A stretch of DNA of 64,000 nt. Source: RGIG4034 sp045628945 (lineage in GTDB: Bacteria > Bacillota > Clostridia > Lachnospirales > Lachnospiraceae). The position numbers and the translations under genes are program-made. The DNA lies in contig JAZQQG010000005.1 of the NCBI GenBank assembly GCA_045628945.1, positions 51,072-115,071 of the forward strand, read 5' to 3'. The notes beneath the pieces were generated by a model. The model was given only the letters and a program-made list of their open reading frames with translations. It did not search any database and had not been told where the DNA came from. This document shows, piece after piece, positions 1-7,635 of this stretch; position 1 is the first letter of the stretch; every line of letters starts with the position of its first letter.

Positions 1-533
1 ATTACATCACGAGGGCTGTCCGCACCGCCGGACTGGATGAAAAGCTTCAGATGGGTGTCATCCAGCTTGCTGTGGGGGTTATCCGATACCACGATGGTAT
101 AAGGCGTCGAGGGCGCATAATCATTCTCCGGGGTAGCACCCTTGAAGTAGGATCTTGCAATGTACTGCTTGGTAGCGCCGAAACGATCCTTAATAAAGCT
201 TACCTCACGAGGAGAGAGCGGCTCGGGTCCCTTTAAGAAATTCAGGGCCTCGGTACCAAGTTCTGCGTTCTCGCCAAAGATATTTAACGCCAACACCGTA
301 AGAGCAGCCGTCGCAAAAGCATCCGTCAATGCTGCTTCCTTCAAAGCCTTCAGTTCCTCCGCATTCTTGGGAAGCTCCTGGAAGGTAAAGGTCTTGCTGG
401 TGTTCGTAATTGCCTTCGACGCAGCACTTGAAGCACTCTTTACCACGGAATTCACCGTTTTATTCAGATTACTCTTCATGGTCGAAGAAGTTGCCTTGTT
501 TAATCCGCTCTTTAAATTGTCTAAAAATCCCAT
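1..533 (-). CDS. DUF6935-like protein, C-terminus cut by window edge
   Basis: A minus-strand frame opens with ATG at 533, preceded by an AAAGGAG ribosome binding site, and runs off the left edge, leaving about 177 residues. The start reads MGFLDNLKSGLNKATSS and is followed by a Ser/Lys/Asn-rich helical stretch, then a globular part with PLSPREVSFIKDRFG and a late FIQSGGADSPR motif. This resembles small cytoplasmic proteins of clostridia that I recall as DUF6935. The function is unknown. It lies 92 bases downstream of the DUF4236 gene on the same strand and is probably co-transcribed with it. The family name is from memory and is the least certain part; the reading frame itself is clear. Confidence 0.7.
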   Translation of the reverse strand, partial: MGFLDNLKSGLNKATSSTMKSNLNKTVNSVVKSASSAASKAITNTSKTFTFQELPKNAEELKALKEAALTDAFATAALTVLALNIFGENAELGTEALNFLKGPEPLSPREVSFIKDRFGATKQYIARSYFKGATPENDYAPSTPYTIVVSDNPHSKLDDTHLKLFIQSGGADSPRDV

Positions 534-625
534 AATTCTCCTTTCACCTGTAAAAGGTCGGGGCCGAGGTACCCGGTACCCGAATAATCTATCCGAATTG
601 CCTGCTGGCAATCAGAGTCTGTTCT

Positions 626-1600
626 TTACGCCTCCAGGCGCTCTACCGGCTCGAAACCGGTGGTCTTCTTGAAATTCATATGGCTCGGGAAGGCCGCCAG
701 CGCATCCGACGGATCCACCATTGCAAAATTCAGCATTAAGAACCGATCACGGTCAAATACCACCGATACAATGGTTACCTCCTCTTCGTATCCCGTAGCG
801 GTGTTCAAACGGGTGTCTACTGCATGAATCACTGCTTTTTTCACAGGGAGAAGCGCAAAGGTATCACGCGCCACACGCAGGATACTGGAGCATACATAAT
901 CCTGAACCAGGTCCAGATATGCCGTTTTGCCCATCGCCTTATTGCTCACCTTGCCGGTCGAGGTAAGGGAAAGATTATAATCGGGAACCACTTCCTCACT
1001 CTTTACGCGGAATTCAATCTCCAGGAATTCCGGGCTGTCCGTTCCGACCTCGAAGTCTGCGCCGTAATCCAGAAGATCTCCGTAAGGGTCCTTGCTCTCC
1101 ACCGCTTCCAGATAGGCATCCACATCGCCCTCTAAGATCCGCTTGCCTAATCCCGTCGTGTCACGGCTCCAGTCTACCGGAGCATCGCACACGGTATGCA
1201 TCGACTTAATCTTCGTCAAAAGAGCATTGAAGTTCTCCACCATCTGCTGATCGTTCTGAAGCTGTATTGCCGCCTGCTCTGCCTCTGCCTTCGCAATCTT
1301 GGCATTCTTCGCCGAGGTGCTTGTCTTGGCGGTAGAACCGGTCTTCGCCTTGGCAGATGTCTTCGTGGTCTTTTTCGCAGAGGAGGCACCGGTCAACTTG
1401 CCGGCCACCTTCTTCAGATTCGTAGACTTCTGATAGCTGAGTCCCGTTCCGGGCAGGCTAAGCGTTGATGTCGTTTTGCCGGTCGTCGAGAAACTCTGAT
1501 GAATTCCCTTGGTTCCAAGACTGATGCTGGCACTCTTCGTTCCCACATTCAGTTTTACCCCTTTCGTCAGGGTAATGCTCTTACGAAATCTTAATCCCAT
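626..1600 (-). CDS. DUF4236 domain-containing protein
   Basis: 324 residues. The first 60 residues (MGLRFRKSITLTKGVKLNV, then SISLGTKG and LPGTGLSYQ) are the classic DUF4236 domain found at the N-terminus of many bacterial proteins of unknown function. A low-complexity Lys/Thr/Ala/Ser linker follows (about residues 65-110), and then a helical and mixed C-terminal domain of about 200 residues that I do not recognise. The start is supported by GGAGAATACT before the ATG. It sits 18 bases downstream of the hybrid histidine kinase gene, so the two may be co-transcribed. No catalytic motif or signal peptide is visible. Confidence 0.75.
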   Translation of the reverse strand: MGLRFRKSITLTKGVKLNVGTKSASISLGTKGIHQSFSTTGKTTSTLSLPGTGLSYQKSTNLKKVAGKLTGASSAKKTTKTSAKAKTGSTAKTSTSAKNAKIAKAEAEQAAIQLQNDQQMVENFNALLTKIKSMHTVCDAPVDWSRDTTGLGKRILEGDVDAYLEAVESKDPYGDLLDYGADFEVGTDSPEFLEIEFRVKSEEVVPDYNLSLTSTGKVSNKAMGKTAYLDLVQDYVCSSILRVARDTFALLPVKKAVIHAVDTRLNTATGYEEEVTIVSVVFDRDRFLMLNFAMVDPSDALAAFPSHMNFKKTTGFEPVERLEA

Positions 1601-1618
1601 AGTATTCTCCGTTCTTAT

Positions 1619-3505
1619 CTACACATCCGTTCCGCGGATAATCTTATCCGCCGGCAGGTATGCCATTAACATCTCATCCAGGGCACGCGGTACAATCGGT
1701 TTACTCAGATAATCCGCAAATCCCACATCCAGATAGGTCTCTTTTGCTCCCATAATCGCATTCGCGGTTAGGGCGATAATCGGAGTGGAACGGTTTCGGT
1801 TCTCCTCGGAGGCCTGCAGAATCTTAAAGGCCTCAATTCCGTCCATACCGGGCATCATATGGTCCAAAAAGATCATGTCATACTTCGTATGCTTGCACAT
1901 CTCGATGCATTCCGGTCCGCTCTTTGCCGCATCAATCTCGACCTTGTTATGCTTCATCAATCCGATGAACACCTTGATGTTGAGCGGAACATCATCCACA
2001 ACCAACACCTTCGTTCCGGGTGCGAAGAAACGAATCTCTGCCGAGGTTGCCTCGACATTTTTCTCATCCAATCGGAGTCCGAATTCCCCCATCGGCTGCG
2101 AGTCGGCAATCTCCTGCTTCAATATCGCCGTGAATACGGAGCCCTTGCCATATTCACTCGTTACACGGATTTCGCCATCCATAAGTTGCGCCAACAGTCC
2201 GGTAATTCGAAGTCCCAGTCCGGTCCCTTCAATATGACGGTTCGCGCTCTCGTTAATACGGGAGAAATTCTCAAAGAGCTTCGGCATATCTTCTTCCCGA
2301 ATTCCCATTCCGGTATCTTCCACACGAAGAATCAGATTCCCGTATATCGCATCAATCGGTTCCCAATCCACGTAGAGGGAAGCTTCGCCTTCCTCCGTAT
2401 ACTTGATTGCATTCGTCATAAGATTCACCAGAATCTGACGCACACGCACCGAGTCACCGATTAATTTGGCAGGAACCTTCGGATTGTTCGTAAAACGGAA
2501 ATCCAAGCCTTTCTCCTGTGCGCGGCCCTGTAACATCTGATAGGTATCATTCATCACAGAGAAAAGAGAATATCGGTCCGGAAGAATCTCCATCTTCCCG
2601 GATTCAATCTTACTAAGGTCCAGAATATCATTGATAATTGCCAAAAGCCCCGAACCGGCGCTCTGAATATTCGCCGCATATTCCTTCGTCAGATCCTCTT
2701 TTGTCTCACGAAGAATCATCGTGTTCATACCGAGGATTCCGTTGATCGGAGTACGAATCTCGTGGCTCATGTTGGCAAGGAAGGTACTCTTCGCCTCGTT
2801 TGCCGCATTGGCTCTCTCATTGGCTTTCTCGAGTTCCTGCATGGTCTCCATCAGTGCTTTGTAGTCAGGAGACTCCAAAGAGAACTGCATAATCAGTGCC
2901 GCTACCGCACTACCAAAGCAGGTCATCAGAACATTGGAAAAAATCTGCTGAAGGCCCATGGAGATGGCCGGTGCCAACACGAACAGCATTCCAAGCCAAA
3001 ACTTGTGCTTCTCCACACGTTTGGCATTCAGAATCAGCACAATCAGGGCATGAAGCATCAAAAAGGCCAAAATCAACACCGAGGCCAAGAAGGCAGGTCC
3101 GTGGCCGTACACTCCGTCCTCAAACCAGAAAAGCCAATGGGTCCAGCCCGTAGTAAGTAGTGCAACACCATACAGAAGCATTGCCACGCCCGCAATCCAA
3201 TGATGCTTACGATTGGCCCTGTCGGCAATGAGCAGCAGATAATTGGCTCCGCAATATACCTGCAAGACATTGAGTGCAAAATAGATAATATTCAGAATCA
3301 GGTTCGCCAGATCCGGCACCCGGGTGGAAAAGCTGATGGTATAGGCGGTAATCACATCCAGAATTCCCGCCAGAATCGAATATACGATGAAAGCCTGGAA
3401 GGCCTTCGTACGTTCACTTTTCAGATAGGTTCCCGCATTTAAAGCGCCCAAAAGAATTGCAAGCAGTACAATGCCGGCAATATCCAGAGTAATGTTATAT
3501 AACAT
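1619..3505 (-). CDS. Membrane hybrid histidine kinase / response regulator
   Basis: 628 residues. Six or seven hydrophobic segments occupy about residues 5-205 as a membrane sensor of unknown ligand. A coiled linker and a HisKA domain follow, with the phospho-acceptor His248 in NMSHEIRTP. The HATPase domain shows the N box (NLMTNAIKYT), the G1 box (VEDTGMGI) and the G2 box (GTGLGL). A C-terminal receiver domain has DD near 504, phospho-acceptor Asp548 in FLDHMMPGMDG and a late KP. The protein is therefore a self-contained phosphorelay. AAGGAG precedes the ATG. It lies 20 bases downstream of a degenerate GGDEF protein on the same strand, which suggests a shared signalling unit. The output target is not visible in the window. 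Confidence 0.92.
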   Translation of the reverse strand: MLYNITLDIAGIVLLAILLGALNAGTYLKSERTKAFQAFIVYSILAGILDVITAYTISFSTRVPDLANLILNIIYFALNVLQVYCGANYLLLIADRANRKHHWIAGVAMLLYGVALLTTGWTHWLFWFEDGVYGHGPAFLASVLILAFLMLHALIVLILNAKRVEKHKFWLGMLFVLAPAISMGLQQIFSNVLMTCFGSAVAALIMQFSLESPDYKALMETMQELEKANERANAANEAKSTFLANMSHEIRTPINGILGMNTMILRETKEDLTKEYAANIQSAGSGLLAIINDILDLSKIESGKMEILPDRYSLFSVMNDTYQMLQGRAQEKGLDFRFTNNPKVPAKLIGDSVRVRQILVNLMTNAIKYTEEGEASLYVDWEPIDAIYGNLILRVEDTGMGIREEDMPKLFENFSRINESANRHIEGTGLGLRITGLLAQLMDGEIRVTSEYGKGSVFTAILKQEIADSQPMGEFGLRLDEKNVEATSAEIRFFAPGTKVLVVDDVPLNIKVFIGLMKHNKVEIDAAKSGPECIEMCKHTKYDMIFLDHMMPGMDGIEAFKILQASEENRNRSTPIIALTANAIMGAKETYLDVGFADYLSKPIVPRALDEMLMAYLPADKIIRGTDV

Positions 3506-3525
3506 CTCTACTCCTTACAGATGCA

Positions 3526-4377
3526 TTACTGCATCTCATTCATCATTTTCCGGAGGAAGAATTCCGCATCGGCATGGTATTCTTCTTTTTTAAACGAGCT
3601 GCAGGCAATATTAATCTTCGGATTCACCGCACCGCCGACAGCCTTCTCGTAGAGTTCGTCCGCCGTTACGGCATAGCGCATACGCTCGCTTACCACCGCA
3701 AAGGAATTGCTCTCGCAGTTCAGAAGGATTCCGAACAGACCGTTATTGTTCAGGTCATAGACGCGATCCTCAATACGAAGGGCATCCACCAGAGTTTCCG
3801 CAATTTTCGCATACATCTCGCGACCCTTTCCGGCTTCTACCGGTCTGCCTTCCTTGTCAAACAGCTTCACATCCAACAGCATTAACGAAAGAAGCATACC
3901 GTTACGCTCACAGTACGCCTGCTGCATTCTTAAATCCGTCAAAAGAGCACGCTGGTTATAGAGTCCTGTCACCTCACTTAACATGACAAGGTCTTCCTGG
4001 CGTTCTCTCTCAATATCCAATTCACGAATCAGTCGGTTCGTCTCGGTTAAAAACAGTTCCGCAAACAGGAAGCATCCTACCGGAATCACGAACCAGGCAA
4101 AGAAACGAAGGTCAAAGGGAAGAGGATTGATCATTAACATCACCAGACGCTGTGCCACGTATCCGATGCTCAATCCGATTGCAAGAAGGCGTCCCGCAAC
4201 AATCTGCTTATTGGTCATAAGAATTGCCACGCAGACACAGCCGCAAGCCATGACAATCGATTCCGCCATCAATCTCGAATGAACACTGTTTCTTACGAGC
4301 AATACCGCCACTGCCGTAAGTCCCAGAATTCCGATTAATCCAACATTTCTACGCAATCCCATCTGTCCTTTTGTCAT
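3526..4377 (-). CDS. Membrane protein with degenerate GGDEF domain
   Basis: 283 residues. Three or four membrane segments fill about residues 12-112, followed by a short coil and a GGDEF-fold domain from about 133. The fold is recognisable from SEVTGLYNQRALL (the usual LTGLxNRR region) and the spacing afterwards. At the active-site position, however, the GGDEF signature is replaced by NNGLF (about 211-215), so diguanylate cyclase activity is unlikely. It may be a c-di-GMP or nucleotide sensor, or purely structural. It lies immediately upstream of the hybrid histidine kinase (20 bases), probably as one operon. The start is supported by GGGGAGATTGAG before the ATG. Confidence 0.8.
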   Translation of the reverse strand: MTKGQMGLRRNVGLIGILGLTAVAVLLVRNSVHSRLMAESIVMACGCVCVAILMTNKQIVAGRLLAIGLSIGYVAQRLVMLMINPLPFDLRFFAWFVIPVGCFLFAELFLTETNRLIRELDIERERQEDLVMLSEVTGLYNQRALLTDLRMQQAYCERNGMLLSLMLLDVKLFDKEGRPVEAGKGREMYAKIAETLVDALRIEDRVYDLNNNGLFGILLNCESNSFAVVSERMRYAVTADELYEKAVGGAVNPKINIACSSFKKEEYHADAEFFLRKMMNEMQ

Positions 4378-4403
4378 CTCAATCTCCCCGAATTGTAGGT
4401 CTT

Positions 4404-4433
4404 ATTATAGCAATATATATTATATAACAATTT
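4404..4433 (-). promoter_or_regulatory. Probable sigma-A promoter for the GGDEF/histidine kinase operon
   Basis: Reading the minus strand, a perfect TATAAT (4404-4409) is preceded by AT-rich DNA. TTGTTA lies at a short spacing of 15, or AAATTG at 18. The position, about 27 bases upstream of the ribosome binding site, fits the operon that begins at 4377. The minus 35 box is weak. Confidence 0.45.
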
Positions 4434-4450
4434 TATGGTTTGTAAAAGAA

Positions 4451-5278
4451 CTAATTGCTCGCATTCTCACCGAAAAATCGCTTGTAGATTCGTGAAAAAT
4501 TCGAATAGCTGTTGAAGCCCGCCTCCATACAGGCCACCGTAATCGGCATCCCCTCCCGAATGCGTTCGTGTGCGTAAAGCAGGCGCTTATTGGTCAGATA
4601 ATTGCCGATGGTGTCGCCGGTCTCCTCCTTAAATCGATGCATCAGATAGGATCGGCTTACGAAGAATCGACTTGCCAAAAGGTCGATGGAAATCTCCTCC
4701 GTCATGTGAGCATTCAGATAGTTCACCACCTCGTGAATCATCGGGTCATACCGTCCGGCTTGCAGATACTTCATTTCCTCCGCCCGTACCGCACGATTTA
4801 ACTGTATCAGAAAGGTCTGAAAGCAGAGTTCCCTCTCCAGGCCGGAGGCAAATTCCGTACTCCGCGCGGCCGCCTCCATGGCTTCCAGTGCCCGAAAAAC
4901 CCGACCACGTTTCTGTCCTGCCGCCCGAAGCACCAGAGCCCCCTCCGCCGCGGCCCGAAGAAAGCATTCCCGAAGGTCGTATTCCTCCGTCCGAAATGTC
5001 CGTAGATAATCCGGTGAAATATAGAGAATGATCCGCTCGTATTCCTCTTCTCCCCGTACAATGGGACGATGCACCTGACCGGCCGGCACAAGCACAATGT
5101 CATACGGTTTGAGTTCATAATTCATTCCTTCAATACTGTAGGTCACCTGCCCCTTTATCAGAAGCAGAATCTTATCGAAGTCATGGTAGTGATATTCATA
5201 TTCTTTTCGCTCCTTCGTCGCCAAGTGAAAAAGACGATACGGCTCCTTCAGATATCCCGTTTTGGCATACTTAATCAT
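4451..5278 (-). CDS. AraC family regulator with N-terminal cupin
   Basis: 275 residues counted from the ATG at 5278, which has AGGAG seven bases upstream. A GTG two codons earlier is less likely. The N-terminal cupin sensor (HYHDFDKILLL, then PAGQVHRP near residue 70) probably binds a small ligand. The last 95 residues form the paired helix-turn-helix DNA-binding domain (LLASRFFVSRSYLMHRFKEE, then GFNSYSNFSRIYKRFFG). It is divergent from the trans-sulfuration gene at 5455. The shared 176-base spacer holds two overlapping divergent promoters and a 21-base-period direct repeat, so it probably controls itself and the neighbour. The ligand is unknown. Confidence 0.9.
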   Translation of the reverse strand: MIKYAKTGYLKEPYRLFHLATKERKEYEYHYHDFDKILLLIKGQVTYSIEGMNYELKPYDIVLVPAGQVHRPIVRGEEEYERIILYISPDYLRTFRTEEYDLRECFLRAAAEGALVLRAAGQKRGRVFRALEAMEAAARSTEFASGLERELCFQTFLIQLNRAVRAEEMKYLQAGRYDPMIHEVVNYLNAHMTEEISIDLLASRFFVSRSYLMHRFKEETGDTIGNYLTNKRLLYAHERIREGMPITVACMEAGFNSYSNFSRIYKRFFGENASN

Positions 5279-5325
5279 AGGCACTCTCCTGCCGTTTCCG
5301 GCATTTTTCTTTTTTCTGCTCGTGA

Positions 5326-5356
5326 TAGCACTATTTGCAATATTATTAGCACTATT
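5326..5356. promoter_or_regulatory. Direct repeat, likely AraC-type operator
   Basis: TAGCACTATT occurs exactly at 5326-5335 and again at 5347-5356, a period of 21 bases or two helical turns. That is the usual geometry for an AraC dimer. The second copy overlaps the minus 10 box of the araC-like promoter, and both lie upstream of the promoter of the divergent gene. Autorepression combined with activation of the neighbour would fit. Confidence 0.55.
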
Positions 5357-5382
5357 ATACTATTTTCTGCTGTTGCTGTCAC
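5354..5382 (-). promoter_or_regulatory. Sigma-A promoter of the AraC-type regulator
   Basis: On the minus strand GTGACA (5377-5382) and TATAAT (5354-5359) are separated by 17 bases. The transcript would begin near 5347, about 70 bases before the ATG, inside the direct-repeat operator. Confidence 0.6.
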
Positions 5383-5400
5383 GTACAATTACAGTATACA
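5373..5400 (+). promoter_or_regulatory. Putative promoter of the trans-sulfuration gene
   Basis: TTGCTG (5373-5378) and TATACA (5395-5400) are spaced by 16 bases and face the gene at 5455. The site overlaps the divergent promoter. The boxes are imperfect, which fits a promoter that needs the neighbouring AraC protein. Confidence 0.4.
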
Positions 5401-5454
5401 AAGAACGCCGCCGGAGCATGCATTTGGCGCCACAGAAACGGCAGGAGGAGACCC

Positions 5455-6636
5455 ATGAAGAATTTCAGCAATTTCACCGATTTTGACCGAAAAGAACATA
5501 TGCATTTTGAGTCCAGAGCAATCCACGGAGCTTTAGGGTGCGACCCGCATACCGGAGCGGTATCCTTCCCGATCTATCAGACGGCAACCTTCCGTCACAG
5601 AGGGCTTTTTGACTCCACCGGCTACGACTATTCCCGTCTGCAGAACCCGACCAGACAGGAGCTGGAGCGAACCATGGCCATTCTTGAGGAAGGAACCGAA
5701 GGGTTTGCTTTTACCAGCGGACAGGCAGCCAATATGGCGCTTTTCACCATCCTGAATCCCGGGGACCATGTTCTTCTGACCGACGATATCTACGGCGGCA
5801 CCTATCGAATTGCCGGCGATATTTTCACCAAATACGGGTGTTCCTTTACCTATGTGGATATGACGGATCTGGAAGATATCCGCAGTCATATGACCGAGAA
5901 AACCCGCATGATTTTCCTCGAAACTCCCACCAATCCCATGATGAAGGTTGCCGATATCCGGGCCATTGCCGAGTTGGCGCATTCCAAGGGCGCACTCTTA
6001 GTGGTGGACAACACCTTCTTAACTCCGTATTTTCAAAAGCCGCTGACTCTGGGAGCCGACATTGTCGTTCATAGCGGAACGAAATATATCTGCGGACACA
6101 ATGATGTTATCGCAGGTCTCGTAATCGTGCGGGATCCCCATCTGCAGGACCATTTTCGTCTGCAGTTAAAATCCCACGGAAACGGCTTGGGTCCCATGGA
6201 TTCCTGGCTTCTCCTTCGTGGTCTGAAGACCCTGCAGCTTCGTATGGACCGCCACAATGAAAATGCTAAGAAGGTTGCCGCCTGGCTTCGTACGCAGCGT
6301 AAGGTAACCAAGGTGTTCTACGTCGGTTTCGAAGACCATCCCCAGTATGAGCTTACCTGCAGACAGACCTCCGGCTTCGGTGGAATGATTTCTTTTAACG
6401 TAGATTCCTTCGAGACCGTAAAAAAGATTCTAAACAATGTGGACATGGTCATGTTCGCAGAGAGTCTTGGCGGAACGGAGACTCTGATCACCTACCCCCG
6501 CACCCAGACCCACGAATCCATGAAAGAAGAAGACCGACAGAAACTTGGCATCACCGAGACCTTCTTACGACTCTCCGTCGGACTGGAGCATCCTGATGAC
6601 ATCATTGCGGATCTCAATCGTGCCATGAACGAATAG
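5455..6636 (+). CDS. Trans-sulfuration PLP enzyme (cystathionine gamma-synthase/beta-lyase family)
   Basis: 393 residues, the usual size for the Cys/Met metabolism PLP family. Visible hallmarks are YSRLQNPT (60-66), the SGQAAN phosphate-binding turn (88-93), VVDNTF with the PLP-contacting Asp185, and SGTKYICGH with the Schiff-base Lys210. Members interconvert homocysteine, cysteine, cystathionine and O-acyl-homoserine in the cytosol; the exact substrate cannot be read from the motifs. The start has GGAGGAG eight bases upstream. It is followed after 13 bases by dapF, and then by murE, so aspartate-family amino-acid and cell-wall precursor steps may be co-expressed. No SAM riboswitch or T-box was seen in the leader. 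Confidence 0.88.
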   Translation: MKNFSNFTDFDRKEHMHFESRAIHGALGCDPHTGAVSFPIYQTATFRHRGLFDSTGYDYSRLQNPTRQELERTMAILEEGTEGFAFTSGQAANMALFTILNPGDHVLLTDDIYGGTYRIAGDIFTKYGCSFTYVDMTDLEDIRSHMTEKTRMIFLETPTNPMMKVADIRAIAELAHSKGALLVVDNTFLTPYFQKPLTLGADIVVHSGTKYICGHNDVIAGLVIVRDPHLQDHFRLQLKSHGNGLGPMDSWLLLRGLKTLQLRMDRHNENAKKVAAWLRTQRKVTKVFYVGFEDHPQYELTCRQTSGFGGMISFNVDSFETVKKILNNVDMVMFAESLGGTETLITYPRTQTHESMKEEDRQKLGITETFLRLSVGLEHPDDIIADLNRAMNE

Positions 6637-6649
6637 GAGGACGACCACT

Positions 6650-7543
6650 ATGACACAACCACAGCTTCCCGGTCAGACCGCGGATTCCCTTCGGATTCGT
6701 TTTACCAAAATGCAGGCCTTCGGAAACGATTATGTCTATATTGATGCCATTCACCAGAAACTGCCGCAATTAAATCAGCTGGCCATCTTCCTATCCGACC
6801 ATCATTTCGGTGTCGGCTCCGACGGGATGATCTTAATCTGCCCTTCCGAGGTGGCAGATTTCCGAATGCGGGTCTTCGATCCGGACGGGACAGAATGCGA
6901 GATGTGCGGGAATGCCCTGCGAAGCGTTGCCAAATATGTATACGATCATCATTTTACCGAAAAAGAACATTTCACCATCGAGACCCTCGGCGGAATCCAG
7001 AAGGTGAGCCTCACGATTGAAAACGGTGTTGCCGTGAATATCCGCGCCGACATCGGAGTTCCCGTGCTAGACACGGACAAAATCCCGGTGGTAACCGACA
7101 CCTCCACCTTCATCAATCACCCGGTCCGGGTTCTCGATCGCTCGTTTCTTGTAACGGCGGTCTCCTGGGGCAATCCCCATATCGTGACCTTTATTGACGA
7201 CGTCGATACTCTTCCGATTGAGAAATACGGTCCGGCTCTTGAGAATTACACCTCTCTCTTCCCGAATCGAACGAATGTAACCTTCGCACAACTTGTGGAT
7301 CGCAATACCATCAAAATTCGCGAGTGGGAGCGTGGCACCGGGGAAACCATCGGCTGTGGCACCGGCTGTTGCACCGCCGTTGTCGGCGCCGTCTTACAGG
7401 GAGCCAGCGAACGTCGGGTAACCGTTTTGCAGATCGGCGGACCACTCTTGGTCGAATGGCGTACTGAGGACAATCATATGCTGATGACCGGGCCGTCTCA
7501 TACCGTATTTGAAGCAGAGATTACTGTGCCGAATTTTCAATAA
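6650..7543 (+). CDS. dapF: Diaminopimelate epimerase
   Basis: 297 residues. The enzyme converts LL- to meso-diaminopimelate, the last step before the peptidoglycan cross-linking amino acid or lysine. Both catalytic cysteines are visible: Cys86 in CGNALR and Cys236 in GCGTGCC, with the preceding RGTGET loop. Substrate-binding FTKMQAFGNDY near the N-terminus and NPHIVTF in the middle are intact. AGGAGG lies upstream of the ATG. It sits 13 bases after the trans-sulfuration gene and about 90 bases before murE, which consumes its product. The Ala after GN and the doubled Cys in the second motif differ slightly from the textbook pattern but keep the key residues. Confidence 0.93.
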   Translation: MTQPQLPGQTADSLRIRFTKMQAFGNDYVYIDAIHQKLPQLNQLAIFLSDHHFGVGSDGMILICPSEVADFRMRVFDPDGTECEMCGNALRSVAKYVYDHHFTEKEHFTIETLGGIQKVSLTIENGVAVNIRADIGVPVLDTDKIPVVTDTSTFINHPVRVLDRSFLVTAVSWGNPHIVTFIDDVDTLPIEKYGPALENYTSLFPNRTNVTFAQLVDRNTIKIREWERGTGETIGCGTGCCTAVVGAVLQGASERRVTVLQIGGPLLVEWRTEDNHMLMTGPSHTVFEAEITVPNFQ

Positions 7544-7545
7544 TA

Positions 7546-7554
7546 TGATACAAT
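7546..7554 (+). promoter_or_regulatory. Possible extended minus 10 promoter for murE
   Basis: TGATACAAT just after dapF looks like an extended minus 10 element. No good minus 35 box lies 16-18 bases upstream. It would give murE its own transcript with a leader of about 75 bases. Confidence 0.3.
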
Positions 7555-7635
7555 AGAGATGGATTTCCGCGCAGAAAACTCTTTTGCATCCCGTCAGAAG
7601 GATTCCCGGAAGAATATGAATTGGAGAAAGAAAAA

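Noticed and set aside
160..672. Plus-strand open frame at the left edge (170 codons)
   Set aside because: It is the complement of the partial minus-strand gene 1-533, which has a good ribosome binding site and a sensible protein.
5357..5454. SAM riboswitch or T-box before the trans-sulfuration gene
   Set aside because: The leader is short and shows none of the conserved helices or the T-box sequence.
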